A stretch of 64,000 bases of DNA from Croceibacterium_A sp044506885 (lineage in GTDB: Bacteria > Pseudomonadota > Alphaproteobacteria > Sphingomonadales > Sphingomonadaceae): contig JBIQKC010000008.1 in the NCBI GenBank assembly GCA_044506885.1, positions 1 through 64,000 on the forward strand, given 5' to 3'. Numbering within the stretch: the stretch's first letter is position 1; every line of letters begins with the position of its first letter. Shown here in pieces: positions 50,573 to 59,392 of this stretch. Position numbers and translations under genes: made by a program. The notes under the pieces were generated by a model, which saw only the letters and a program-made list of their open reading frames with translations, did no database searches and had not been told where the DNA came from.

Positions 50573-51742
50573 ATGAAGACCCAGGTTTGCATTGTCGGCG
50601 CGGGTCCGGCGGGCCTGCTCCTCGGCCATCTCCTGCGCGCCGAGGGCGTGGACTGCATCGTCCTAGAGCGGCGCTCGCCCGAATATGTGCTCGGCCGTAT
50701 TCGCGCCGGCGTGCTGGAACAGGTCACCGTCTCCCTGATGGAACGTCTCGGGCTCGATGCGCGGCTCCGGGCCGAAGGCTTGCCGCACGATGGATTCAAT
50801 CTGGCCGACGGCGAGCGGCTGATCCGCATCGACATCGCCGCGCTGACCGGCAAGCAGGTGGTGGTCTACGGCCAGACCGAGCTGACGCGCGACCTCATGG
50901 ATGCGCGCGAGGAACGCGGGCTGGAAGTCATTTATGAGGCGCAGGATGTCGCCATTCACGACGTCGAAGGCGACGCGCCGTTCGTGACCTTCACTCACGG
51001 CGGCGCGCAGAAGCGGATCGATTGCCGTATCGTTGCCGGATGTGACGGTTTTCACGGGCCGAGCCGCCAATGCATACCGGCATCGGTGGGTGTCGAATAT
51101 CAGCGCGAGTACCCGTTCGGCTGGCTTGGCATTCTCGCCGACGTGCCGCCGTGCGATCACGAGCTGATCTACGCCAACCATGAACGCGGGTTCGCGCTTG
51201 CCTCGATGCGCAGCCAGACACGCAGCCGCTACTACGTGGACGTGCCGCTGGCCGAACGGATAGAGGACTGGCCCGACGATCGCCTGTGGGACGAACTGGC
51301 GATACGCCTGGGGCCGCAGGTTGCGGCGCGTATTACCCGTGGGCCGACCATCGAGAAGAGCATCGCGCCGCTGCGCAGCTACGTCTTCACGCCGATGCGT
51401 TACGGCAGCCTCCTGCTATGCGGGGACGCCGCGCATATCGTGCCGCCGACAGGGGCCAAGGGCCTCAATCTGGCGGCGAGCGACGTCTACTACGCCGCCG
51501 AGGCGCTGGTCGCGTTCTTCAACCGCAACGGCGCCGATGCCGTCGCCGCCTATTCGGACCGGGCGCTGGCGCGGGTGTGGAAGAGCGAGCGGTTTTCGTG
51601 GTCGCTCACGCGCCTCATGCACCGCTTTCCAGAAGACGGCCCGTTTGAACGCGCGATGCAGGTTGCGGAACTGGACTACATCGCGTCCAGCCGCGCGGCG
51701 CAGACCAGCATTGCCGAAAACTACGTCGGCCTGCCGGTCTGA
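50573..51742 (+). CDS. pobA: 4-hydroxybenzoate 3-monooxygenase PobA
   Basis: This FAD enzyme converts 4-hydroxybenzoate to protocatechuate with NADPH and oxygen. The 389-residue length equals the Pseudomonas enzyme (394) closely. The FAD motif is VGAGPAGLLLGHLL (6-19), the second is CGDAAHIVPPTGAKGLNLAASD, and LERRSPEYVLGRIRAGVLEQ is characteristic of PobA. A ribosome binding site GGGGAGAGG precedes the ATG. No pca genes or PobR regulator are in the window. Its stop codon lies in a hairpin shared with the next minus-strand gene. Confidence 0.94.
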   Translation: MKTQVCIVGAGPAGLLLGHLLRAEGVDCIVLERRSPEYVLGRIRAGVLEQVTVSLMERLGLDARLRAEGLPHDGFNLADGERLIRIDIAALTGKQVVVYGQTELTRDLMDAREERGLEVIYEAQDVAIHDVEGDAPFVTFTHGGAQKRIDCRIVAGCDGFHGPSRQCIPASVGVEYQREYPFGWLGILADVPPCDHELIYANHERGFALASMRSQTRSRYYVDVPLAERIEDWPDDRLWDELAIRLGPQVAARITRGPTIEKSIAPLRSYVFTPMRYGSLLLCGDAAHIVPPTGAKGLNLAASDVYYAAEALVAFFNRNGADAVAAYSDRALARVWKSERFSWSLTRLMHRFPEDGPFERAMQVAELDYIASSRAAQTSIAENYVGLPV

Positions 51743-51757
51743 GCCACACGGCTCAGA
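51738..51757. terminator. Hairpin shared by convergent stop codons
   Basis: TCTGAGCC (51738-51745) pairs with GGCTCAGA (51750-51757) around an ACAC loop. The stop codon of pobA (51740-51742) lies in one arm and that of the small entericidin-like gene (51753-51755, minus strand) in the other. No T-run follows, so termination efficiency is uncertain. Confidence 0.45.
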
Positions 51758-51881
51758 GCTCTTCCTCGACCGTGTCGGAAGCCGATTGCAGGTCTTCGCC
51801 CGCACCCGAAACCGTATTGCAGGCGGCGGCCGAGGCGGCGAGCGCCATGGCGACGACGACGGCGGCGATCTTGCGATTCAT
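51753..51881 (-). CDS. Entericidin A/B family small lipoprotein
   Basis: The 42-residue product starts MNRKIAAVVVAMALAASAAA and continues CNTVSGAGEDLQSASDTVEE-EL. It has a signal peptide, a lipobox ending at Cys21 and the CNTVSGAGEDLQSA core typical of entericidin family lipoproteins. The ATG (51881) has a strong ribosome binding site (AAGGAAG) about 5 bp upstream. In E. coli, EcnA and EcnB form an antidote/toxin pair; single copies in alphaproteobacteria are common envelope proteins without proven toxicity. No partner gene is adjacent. It lies between pobA and tRNA-Thr. Confidence 0.88.
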   Translation of the reverse strand: MNRKIAAVVVAMALAASAAACNTVSGAGEDLQSASDTVEEEL

Positions 51882-51987
51882 GGGACTTCCTTCGAGACTT
51901 GCATACGCCGGATCAACCAGGCGATAGGGCGCTGCGTTCCCGAACGGGCGAACGCCTGCGGCAGAGCGGTGGCGGAATGCGGGGAAG

Positions 51988-52063
<76 letters not shown>

Positions 52064-52082
52064 ATCGTTCGCGCCCTTTGCT

Positions 52083-52970
52083 TCAAGCGACGCCGAAGGT
52101 CCAGCCTTCGGTGCGAGCGATGCCCGGCGTCAGGCCCTCGGGCCGCCACAACGCACGCCGATGGGCGTTGGCGCGCAGCCAGGCGGCGGTCAGCAGCGCG
52201 TCTGCGCTATGGTCGTCGATCGGGCCGACGCCGGAGACGGGCGGGCTGCCCAGCGTGGCGAGCGCCGCGTTGAGTTCGGCAAAGCTGCGCATCTTGCTGT
52301 TCGACGCGCGCCTGCCGGCGTGGATCGCTGCGATGGCGGTGTAGATTTCCACCACGACCGAACCGGTCGCCGGCAGATCGTCCACGGGCCACACGGGCAG
52401 GCGGCCTTGCAGACGGTTCAGCACGCGCATTCCGGTAAGGCTCGACTTGCCGACTTGCGCCGCGCCGACGAGGTTGAAGTTGCTGTAAGGCTTGCAGCCC
52501 ATGCGCGCCGCCTGCGCATCCTCGGTCACGCGGAAGCGGCCGCGCCGGTGGGTAGCGGCCGGGTGATGGAACGCCGCGCCCTCGCGCCCGCCCTGACGGC
52601 GGAAATAGCGCGCGGCGATTTCATGTTCGACGAAGGCGCCGGCCGCGAGATGCGGGTCGCCGGCGCTCATCTCGTCCACCAGCCGCCACAGCGCCCGCGC
52701 GTCCGGCGGGCTGCCGACCCAGCCGGGAAAGAACGCGCCGCAATCCGCGAACGGCAGCGAAATGCCGAGGTCGAGCCCGACCAGCGTGTCTTCCGGCATA
52801 TCTTCCAGCAGCCACGCCAGCACTTCGGGCCGCGACCAGCGATGCCCGGCGCGCAGGAGCAGCGGCGCGTCGCCGGCTCCGTCGCAGATCGCCACGGCGA
52901 TGCCCCGGTGCCGCTCCCCCGTCGCGCCCGACCAGTCGATCGCGGCGAAGTGCCCGAAGCGTTCAGCCAC
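52083..52970 (-). CDS. Predicted RNase H-fold (DUF429-like) protein
   Basis: The 295-residue protein opens with HFAAIDWSGATG, a strand with an aspartate as in RNase H-like folds, has an acidic residue pair in LVGLDLGISLPF, and ends with IDDHSADALLTAAWLRAN, the usual closing acidic motif. This suggests a two-metal nuclease or an inactive relative of DUF429. The start is a GTG overlapping the rarA stop by 8 bp, so it is probably co-translated with rarA. No signal peptide or membrane helix is present. The family assignment rests on motif pattern only. Confidence 0.65.
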   Translation of the reverse strand: MAERFGHFAAIDWSGATGERHRGIAVAICDGAGDAPLLLRAGHRWSRPEVLAWLLEDMPEDTLVGLDLGISLPFADCGAFFPGWVGSPPDARALWRLVDEMSAGDPHLAAGAFVEHEIAARYFRRQGGREGAAFHHPAATHRRGRFRVTEDAQAARMGCKPYSNFNLVGAAQVGKSSLTGMRVLNRLQGRLPVWPVDDLPATGSVVVEIYTAIAAIHAGRRASNSKMRSFAELNAALATLGSPPVSGVGPIDDHSADALLTAAWLRANAHRRALWRPEGLTPGIARTEGWTFGVA

Positions 52971-54279
52971 GCTCTTTGCGCAGCCGGTTCCAATACGCGA
53001 TCCGCTCCTTCACCTGGCGCTCGAACCCGCGCTCGACCGGCTCGTAGAACGTTTGCGGCTCCATCCCTTCGGGCCAGTAGTCGTCGCCGGAAAAGCCGTC
53101 TTCGGCATCGTGATCGTAGGTGTAGCCCTTGCCGTAGCCGATGTCCTTCATCAGCTTCGTCGGCGCGTTGAGGATGTTGGCGGGCGGCATCAGGCTGCCG
53201 GTCTCGCGCGCGCTTTTCCAAGCGGCTTTCTGCGCCTTGTAGGCGGCGTTCGATTTGGGCGCGGTGGCGAGGTAGAGGCAGGCCTGCGCAATCGCCAGCT
53301 CGCCTTCGGGACTGCCGAGGAATTCGTAGGCGTCCTTCGCAGCGAGACACTGCACGACCGCCTGCGGATCGGCCAGCCCGATGTCCTCGACCGCGGTGCG
53401 AGTCAGCCGGCGCAGCAGGTAGAGCGGCTCCTCCCCCGCCACCAGCATCCTTGCGAGATAATACAGCGCCGCCTGCGGGTCCGAGCCGCGGATGGATTTG
53501 TGCAGCGCGGAGATCAGGTTGTAGTGGCCCTCGCGATCCTTGTCGTAGACCGCCACCCGGCGTTGCAGGAACTTGCCGAGCGCGGCCGGGTCGAGCGGTT
53601 CGGCGAGGCCGGCCGAATAGAGCGTTTCCGCCTGGTTGAGCAGGAAGCGCCCGTCGCCGTCGGCGCTGGCGACCAGGGCCTCGCGCGCTTCCGGCGTCAG
53701 CGGCAGCGGGCCCTCCAGCGCTTCGGCCCGGTCGAGCAGCTTGCCCAGCGCCTGGGCGTCGAGCCGGTGCAGGATCAGCACCTGGGCGCGGCTGAGCAGC
53801 GCGGCATTGAGTTCGAAGCTGGGGTTCTCCGTCGTCGCGCCGACCAGCGTCACCGTGCCTCGTTCTACGAAAGGCAGGAAACCGTCCTGCTGCGCGCGGT
53901 TGAAGCGATGGATCTCGTCCACGAACAGCAGTGTCCTCTGGCCGGCCTTCGCCGCCGTTTCGGCTTCGGCGAAGGCCTTCTTGAGATCGGCCACGCCGGA
54001 GAACACCGCGCTCAGGGCGACGAAGCGCATCCCCACCGCATCGGCCAGCAGGCGCGCGGTACTGGTCTTGCCGGTGCCGGGCGGTCCCCACAGCACCATG
54101 CTCGACAGCCGCCCGGCGGCGACCATCCGGCCGATCGCGCCTTCGGGGCCGGTCAGGTGTTCCTGTCCGATCACCTCGTCGAGCGAGCGCGGGCGCAGCC
54201 GGTCGGCGAGCGGCGCGTCCTCGCGCGGCTCGTCCGTCGCGACGGCAGGGAGGGGATCGTCGGAGAACAGGTCGGCCAT
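52963..54279 (-). CDS. rarA: Replication-associated recombination protein A (RarA/MgsA)
   Basis: This AAA+ ATPase acts at stalled replication forks. The 438-residue protein has Walker A GPPGTGKT (65-72), Walker B LLFVDEIHRF, a sensor-1 region VGATTENPSFELN and the C-terminal MgsA domain with KSIRGSDPQAALYYLARML and EDIGLADP. The Walker and C-terminal features separate it from RuvB and clamp loaders. It is followed by the overlapping RNase H-like gene. Confidence 0.95.
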   Translation of the reverse strand: MADLFSDDPLPAVATDEPREDAPLADRLRPRSLDEVIGQEHLTGPEGAIGRMVAAGRLSSMVLWGPPGTGKTSTARLLADAVGMRFVALSAVFSGVADLKKAFAEAETAAKAGQRTLLFVDEIHRFNRAQQDGFLPFVERGTVTLVGATTENPSFELNAALLSRAQVLILHRLDAQALGKLLDRAEALEGPLPLTPEAREALVASADGDGRFLLNQAETLYSAGLAEPLDPAALGKFLQRRVAVYDKDREGHYNLISALHKSIRGSDPQAALYYLARMLVAGEEPLYLLRRLTRTAVEDIGLADPQAVVQCLAAKDAYEFLGSPEGELAIAQACLYLATAPKSNAAYKAQKAAWKSARETGSLMPPANILNAPTKLMKDIGYGKGYTYDHDAEDGFSGDDYWPEGMEPQTFYEPVERGFERQVKERIAYWNRLRKERG

Positions 54280-54337
54280 CGCCGTCCCAGATAGGCGCTG
54301 GAACTTTTTCCGGCGAGCCTCTTGAACTGCGACTATT

Positions 54338-54353
54338 TTAAGATATATCTTAA
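54338..54353. promoter_or_regulatory. 16-bp palindrome upstream of PadR gene, candidate operator
   Basis: TTAAGATATATCTTAA is a perfect palindrome 28 bp upstream of the padR start, in an AT-rich spacer shared with rarA. A further GATATAT occurs at 54375-54381, overlapping the start codon. PadR-family proteins usually repress their own promoters at palindromes of this kind. A CtrA reading was considered, but the TTAA half-sites are 8 bp apart instead of 7. Confidence 0.55.
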
Positions 54354-54380
54354 TCTATCTAAGAAAGGATATGCTGATAT

Positions 54381-55007
54381 ATGAGACATTCATGTGGAAA
54401 CCACGGCGGACGCAGAGCCCGCAAGATGGCGGCGTTCGCCGCGATGGCCGGCAAGGGCTGGGGCGGCTTCGGCGGTCCGTTTGGCGCCGGGTTCGGCGGT
54501 CCCTTCGGCGGGCCGGGTGGCCCGTTCGGCGGACACGGCCGGGGTCGCCGGCGCCAGTTCGGGCGCGACGAGCTGCGGCTGATGCTGCTGCGCCTGATCG
54601 CCGACGAGCCGCGTCACGGCTACGACCTGATCAAGGCGATGGAAGAACTGTCGGGCGGGCACTACGCGCCCAGCCCCGGCGTGGTCTATCCGGCGCTGTC
54701 GATGCTGGCCGACGAAGGGCTGATCGCCGAACAGGCGAGCGATGACCAGCGGCGCAAGTTCGCCATCACGCCGGCGGGTGAAGCCGTGCTGACGGAAGAA
54801 GGCGAGCAGGTGGAACGCGCGATGGAACGGCTTGCCGGACTGGGCGAGCGCGCCGCGCGTGGACGGTCCCCGTCGATCGAGCGGGCGTCGGTCAACCTGT
54901 TCACCGCCGTCGGCCAGAGGCTGGCGGGCAACCGCGGCGACGAGGATCTGCCGCATCGCATCGCCGAAATCCTCGACGAGGCGGCGCAGCGGATCGAGCG
55001 GCTCTGA
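54381..55007 (+). CDS. PadR-family transcriptional regulator, YqjI-like
   Basis: The 208-residue protein has a Gly/Phe/Arg-rich N-terminal extension (1-58, with repeated GGPFG) and a PadR winged-helix domain (about 60-135: ELRLMLLRLIADEPRHGYDLIKAMEEL ... GVVYPALSMLADEGLIAEQ), then a C-terminal helix for dimerisation. The order FG-x-x-ELRL after a glycine-rich tail is the same as in E. coli YqjI, whose His/Cys-rich tail senses nickel and iron. Here the tail has only one early HxC-x2-H cluster (MRHSCGNHGG), so metal sensing is uncertain. A palindrome upstream suggests autoregulation. Confidence 0.88.
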   Translation: MRHSCGNHGGRRARKMAAFAAMAGKGWGGFGGPFGAGFGGPFGGPGGPFGGHGRGRRRQFGRDELRLMLLRLIADEPRHGYDLIKAMEELSGGHYAPSPGVVYPALSMLADEGLIAEQASDDQRRKFAITPAGEAVLTEEGEQVERAMERLAGLGERAARGRSPSIERASVNLFTAVGQRLAGNRGDEDLPHRIAEILDEAAQRIERL

Positions 55008-55020
55008 TCAACCGAAGAAG

Positions 55021-55141
55021 CCCTCCCCCGATCGGGGGAGGGTTGGATGGGGGTATCCGACGCCAACGTCGATGCGCGGCCCGAGAATACCTTGGCCGGC
55101 CTCGCTCCCCCACCCCCAACCCCTCCCCGCCGGGGAGGGGA
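55021..55141. repeat. Pair of C/G-rich REP-like palindromes
   Basis: A perfect 22-bp palindrome (arm CCCTCCCCCGA, 55021-55042) lies 14 bp after the padR stop, and a second (CCCTCCCCG-C-CGGGGAGGG) lies at 55121-55139. Together with GGTTGGATGGGGGT and CCCCACCCCCAACC between them, the two units face each other and could form one large structure. The family is common between genes in sphingomonads and is related to the repeats at 61890 and 61958. It separates convergent padR and the glycosyltransferase gene. Confidence 0.8.
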
Positions 55142-55164
55142 GATTCAATGTCATGCGGACACGT

Positions 55165-56352
55165 CTAGGCCCCGCGGACGGCCGCCGTCGGCGCCATTTC
55201 CGTCCGCGAGGCGCGGGCGGCTATCAGCCGTTGATAGACGTCGGCCACCGTCCGGTTGATCGCGTCCCACGAATACTCGCGGCTGCGCGCTTCGCCAGCT
55301 GCGCCGTGCGCCGCCCGCAAGGCGGGGTCGGCGGCATAGGCGGCCACGGCGTTGGCGAAGCTTTCGACATCGCCCGGCGCCACCAGCCGCCCGGTCTGCG
55401 CTTCCGTCACCAGGCTCGTGCTGCCGGTCGCGCGCGCGGCGACCACAGGTACGCCCGAAGCCATGGCTTCCAGCGTGACGTTGCCGAAGGTCTCCGTGAC
55501 GGAAGGGTTCAGCAGCACGTCCATGCTCGCGACGGCCCGGCCGAGTTCGGCGCCGGTAAGCATCCCGGTGAACCTCGCGCCCGGCACATGGTCCGCGAAC
55601 CACGCGCGCGCCGGCCCTTCGCCGACCACCAGCACCTTGTGCGGCACCATGCGCTGGCGCAACGCGGCCAGCGTATCGGCAAAGACGTCCAGCCCCTTTT
55701 CCATCACCAGCCGGCCGAGGAAGCCGACCGCGAGTTCGCCGTCGGCGATGCCCTGCGCGCGCCGCCATTCCATGTCGCGCCGGCCGGGATCGAATATCGT
55801 CCGGTCGACGCCGCGCGACCAGATCGAAATCTCCTCGTTCATCTTCTGCTCGCGCAGCACGTCGGCCATGCTCTGCGACGGCGCGACCAGCGCATCGCAG
55901 CGGCGGTAGAACCGGCGCAGGATTGTCTCCGCCATCGGCTCGAGAAAGCCCATGTTGTAGTAGCGCGGATAGGTCTCGAACCGGGTGTGGACAGAGGCGA
56001 GCACCGGCAGCCCGCGCGCCCGCGCCCAGCTTACCGCGCGATGCCCGGCGATGTCGGGCGAGGCGACGTGGACGATATTGGGCCGGAACCGGTCCAGATC
56101 GCGCTTCACTTCCGGCAGCAGCGCCAGCGACAGGCGGTATTCGCCGCGTCCCGGAATCGGCAGGTTCGGCAGGCCGACGAGATCGCCCGCCGGCTCGAAC
56201 GCCGGGCATTCGACCTTCGGCGAATAGACGCGCACGGCCGCGCCCTGCCGCAGCAGGTATTCGACCAGGCGATTGAGCGCCTGGTTCGCGCCGTCGCGGA
56301 CATAATTGTAGTTACCGCTGAACAGGGCGACGCGCAGATCGGCGATGTTCAT
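55165..56352 (-). CDS. GT4-family glycosyltransferase
   Basis: The 395-residue protein has two Rossmann-like halves of the GT-B fold. The N-terminal half starts RVALFSGNYNYVRDGANQALNRL, and the C-terminal half contains FLGRLVMEKGLDVF, VVGEGPAR and the donor-binding NPSVTETFGNVTLEAMASGVPVVAA, typical of family GT4. It resembles enzymes that act on diacylglycerol or phosphatidylinositol mannosides (MgtA/PimB type), so glycolipid synthesis is plausible, as sphingomonads make glycolipids. Acceptor and sugar are unknown. The ATG at 56352 is chosen; a GTG lies one codon earlier. Confidence 0.88.
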   Translation of the reverse strand: MNIADLRVALFSGNYNYVRDGANQALNRLVEYLLRQGAAVRVYSPKVECPAFEPAGDLVGLPNLPIPGRGEYRLSLALLPEVKRDLDRFRPNIVHVASPDIAGHRAVSWARARGLPVLASVHTRFETYPRYYNMGFLEPMAETILRRFYRRCDALVAPSQSMADVLREQKMNEEISIWSRGVDRTIFDPGRRDMEWRRAQGIADGELAVGFLGRLVMEKGLDVFADTLAALRQRMVPHKVLVVGEGPARAWFADHVPGARFTGMLTGAELGRAVASMDVLLNPSVTETFGNVTLEAMASGVPVVAARATGSTSLVTEAQTGRLVAPGDVESFANAVAAYAADPALRAAHGAAGEARSREYSWDAINRTVADVYQRLIAARASRTEMAPTAAVRGA

Positions 56353-56585
56353 CACCGCCCACTACGGCTTGTACCGGCGGGCGGCAATGGCTTCGATGAG
56401 GGCGGCGTGCTTTCGGATCGTCCGCGCCGCATCTCCAGCGTGGCAGGATAGCCACAGGCCCGCTTGCCCAGGTCGCCACTTATGCACAGGGCAATTGTTT
56501 CGCCCGAATCGCAGGGTATCAATCTCCTATCCGTTCGCTTCGGCGATCGGACGCGCCTCGGGGCGCCGGAGAGGAGAGTTCGGAG

Positions 56586-59348
56586 ATGACAAAGGGCGAG
56601 GGCGTCGGACGCGGCGTTGTGCGTGGAATTTTCCTGTCAGGAGCGGCCGTGTCGACCCTGGTCTTGCCCGGCGCTGCGCTGGCGCAAGACGACGCGGCGG
56701 CCCGCGCCGCCGCTGAGGCGGCAACCGCGGCCGAGGACGATGCCTTTGGCAACGCCATCGTCGTTACCGCCACCAAGCGCGAACAGACCTTGCAGGACGT
56801 GCCGGTGGCGGTCAGCGTCACCGGGGCCGAGACGATCGAGCGCGGCCAGATCCGCGACTTGCGCGACCTCCAGACCGTCGTCCCTTCGCTTAGCGTCGGC
56901 CAGCGGCAAAGCACCGCCAACACCAACTTCTTCATTCGCGGGTTCGGCAACGGGGCCAACAACGCCGGGATAGAGCCGTCGGTCGGCGTGTTCGTCGACA
57001 ACGTCTATCGCTCGCGCACCGCGGCGCAGATCACCGAGCTGCCCAACGTGCAGCGGATCGAGGTGCTGCGCGGCCCGCAATCGACGCTGTTCGGCAAGAA
57101 CGCTTCGGCCGGCGTGATCTCGATCACCACCGAAGAACCGCAGTTCACGCCGGGCGGATCGGCGGAGCTTACCTACGGCAATTTCGACCAGATCGTCGCC
57201 AAGGGCTACGTCACCGGACCGCTGGACGATACGGTTGCGGCCAGCCTCGCCGCGGGGCTGAACAAGCGCGACGGCTTCTTCCGCGACGCCGGCACGGGCG
57301 ACCGCACCAACGAGCGCGACCGCTGGTTCGTGCGCGGCCAGGTGCTGATCGATCCGGGCGACGGCCTCAGCGCCCGCTTCATTGCCGACTACGACAGCAT
57401 CGACGAAAACTGCTGCGCGGTCGTCAACATGCAGGACGGCATCGCCACGCCGGTCATCCGCGCGCTCGGCGGGCAGGTCAACGCGCCGGCCGATGCGTTC
57501 TCCGGGGTAGTTTACAACAACTTCAATTCCACCAACGAGATCAGGAATTACGGCGTTTCCGGCCAGATCGACTACGATTTCAGAGACTTCACGCTCACGT
57601 CGATAACCGCCTATCGCGAGACCGAAGCGCTGACCTATCAGGATTCCGACTTCACCAGCGCGGACCTGATCTATCCCAACTTCCAGGATCTCGGGATTTC
57701 CTCCTTCACGCAGGAACTGCGCCTCGGCGGCTCGGTCGGCGATCGCGTCGATTTCCTGCTCGGCGCGTTCTACATCGCCGAGGACATCGACCAGCGCAAC
57801 CAGCTGATCTACGGCAGCCAGTTCGGCAACTACGCCAACCTGATGGTGCAGAGCCTCTCCGGCTGCGCGCTGGCGCTGTTCACCTCGCCCTGCCTTGCCG
57901 TGCCCGGATACGCAGGCCCCGCGCCGGTGTCGCTGGAAACCACATTCGGCGCGCTCGAAGGCGATCCGGGCCGCTACGCCGGGCGGTTCCTCACGCCGGG
58001 TCAGGGCTTCGACGAAGCCTACAGCCTTAAGGGCGAGGCGATCTCGCTGTTCGGCCAGGTCGATTTCGAAGTCGCCGACGGCCTCGTGCTGACTCTCGGC
58101 GGCAACTACACCGACGACAGCAAGACTTTCATCGCCAACGCGGTTTCGAGCGACGTGTTCTCGTCGATCGATCTCGACGCGGCGCAATATGCGCCGTTCC
58201 GCAGCCAGTTGCTCTTTCAGGGCGCGCTGGCGCAGGGCGTGGGTACGGCGGCGGGGCTGGGCAGGCCCGCCACGGCGGAGGAAATCGGCGCGTTCGCTCT
58301 TGCCAACGGGGCCGCGTTCGCCGCGATTCAGGCCGGGGCCACGGACTACGCGGGCGCCAACGCCAACAATCCGCTGGCCAATCCGCTGGCCGATCTGCGC
58401 GCGCTCCAGTTCATGCCGCCGTTCGTCAGCGTTCCCAATTCGGTGGAGGACGGCAAGACCAGCGACAAGGACTTCAGCTACACCGTGCGGCTGGCCTACG
58501 ATGTCAGCCCGTCGATCAACCTCTATGCAAGCTACGCCACCGGCTTCAAGGCAAGCTCGATCAACCTTTCGCGCGACAGCCGCCCTTCGCCGGCGGACCG
58601 CGACGCGATCATCGCCGCCGGGCTGGCGCGCAACAACCTCGTCTACGGCAGCCGCTTCGCCGGGCCGGAGGAATCGCGCGTCATCGAAGCGGGGCTGAAG
58701 GGCAACTGGGGCGATGTCTCGGCGAACCTGGCGGTGTTCGACCAGGTCATCACCGGCTTCCAGTCGAACATCTTCACAGGGTCCGGCTTCGCGTTGCGCA
58801 ACGCCGGCAAGCTTTCCACCTTCGGCGTCGAGTTCGAGGGCATGGCGACTCTCGCCGATGCGCTGACGGTCAACCTCGGCGTCACCTGGCTCGATCCGCA
58901 TTACGACAGCTTCCCGCAGTCGGCGGTGGGCGACCTGACCGGGCAGAAGCCCGCGGGCATCCCCGAATGGACCGTGCTGGTGGGCGCGCAATACGAGATC
59001 CCGGTCGGCAACGGGGTGGTCGTCCCGCGCGCATCGTTCCTGTGGCAGGACGAGACGCAGCTCATCGAAGGGATGCCCAACTTCCTCGTCCTCAATCCGG
59101 ACGGCACGATCGCCGACGCGGGCCCGGCGCTCGCCGCCGCCGCGCCGTTCACCCGCGAGGTGCAGGACCTGACCGCATCGCTCGGCTACGAGATGGACAA
59201 CGGCCTCTCGCTCACCGTCTGGGCGCGCAATCTGCTCGACAAGCGCGATGTCGGCGTGGTCTTCGATACCCCGGCGCAGCCGCGCGGCATCTCCGGCTAT
59301 CCGAACGATCCGCGCACTTATGGGCTCACCGCGCGCTACAAGTGGTAA
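56586..59348 (+). CDS. TonB-dependent receptor
   Basis: This outer membrane receptor imports a ligand with energy from TonB. The 920-residue protein has a signal peptide (cleavage near ALA-QDDA), an Ala-rich spacer, the TonB-box-like NAIVVTATKRE, a plug domain (about 70-190; VPVAVSVTGAETIERGQIRDL, PSVGVFVDNVYRSR, RIEVLRGPQSTLFGKNASAGVISITT) and a 22-strand barrel ending in LTARYKW. The plug type is that of the large sphingomonad family whose substrates (plant glycans, aromatic compounds, siderophores) are mostly unknown. No transport or regulator partner is adjacent, so the ligand cannot be deduced. Confidence 0.94.
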   Translation: MTKGEGVGRGVVRGIFLSGAAVSTLVLPGAALAQDDAAARAAAEAATAAEDDAFGNAIVVTATKREQTLQDVPVAVSVTGAETIERGQIRDLRDLQTVVPSLSVGQRQSTANTNFFIRGFGNGANNAGIEPSVGVFVDNVYRSRTAAQITELPNVQRIEVLRGPQSTLFGKNASAGVISITTEEPQFTPGGSAELTYGNFDQIVAKGYVTGPLDDTVAASLAAGLNKRDGFFRDAGTGDRTNERDRWFVRGQVLIDPGDGLSARFIADYDSIDENCCAVVNMQDGIATPVIRALGGQVNAPADAFSGVVYNNFNSTNEIRNYGVSGQIDYDFRDFTLTSITAYRETEALTYQDSDFTSADLIYPNFQDLGISSFTQELRLGGSVGDRVDFLLGAFYIAEDIDQRNQLIYGSQFGNYANLMVQSLSGCALALFTSPCLAVPGYAGPAPVSLETTFGALEGDPGRYAGRFLTPGQGFDEAYSLKGEAISLFGQVDFEVADGLVLTLGGNYTDDSKTFIANAVSSDVFSSIDLDAAQYAPFRSQLLFQGALAQGVGTAAGLGRPATAEEIGAFALANGAAFAAIQAGATDYAGANANNPLANPLADLRALQFMPPFVSVPNSVEDGKTSDKDFSYTVRLAYDVSPSINLYASYATGFKASSINLSRDSRPSPADRDAIIAAGLARNNLVYGSRFAGPEESRVIEAGLKGNWGDVSANLAVFDQVITGFQSNIFTGSGFALRNAGKLSTFGVEFEGMATLADALTVNLGVTWLDPHYDSFPQSAVGDLTGQKPAGIPEWTVLVGAQYEIPVGNGVVVPRASFLWQDETQLIEGMPNFLVLNPDGTIADAGPALAAAAPFTREVQDLTASLGYEMDNGLSLTVWARNLLDKRDVGVVFDTPAQPRGISGYPNDPRTYGLTARYKW

Positions 59349-59359
59349 GCGCCGCCGCG

Positions 59360-59392
59360 GGCCCTGCCGGTCGTTACAGCGACCGCAGGGCC
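59360..59392. terminator. Hairpin between convergent TonB receptor and permease genes
   Basis: GGCCCTGCCGGTCG (59360-59373) pairs with CGACCGCAGGGCC (59380-59392) with one bulged C and a short TTACAG loop. It follows the receptor stop by 11 bp and includes the stop codon and last codons of the minus-strand permease. It may work as a terminator in both directions, though no T-run is present. Confidence 0.4.

Noticed and set aside
54338..54353. CtrA box (TTAA-N7-TTAA) upstream of padR
   Set aside because: The two TTAA half-sites are separated by 8 bp, and the sequence is a perfect palindrome, which fits a PadR-type dimer better.
56637..58991. A 784-codon open frame antisense to the TonB-dependent receptor
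   Set aside because: It is a shadow of the receptor's codon bias, without a start region or domain.
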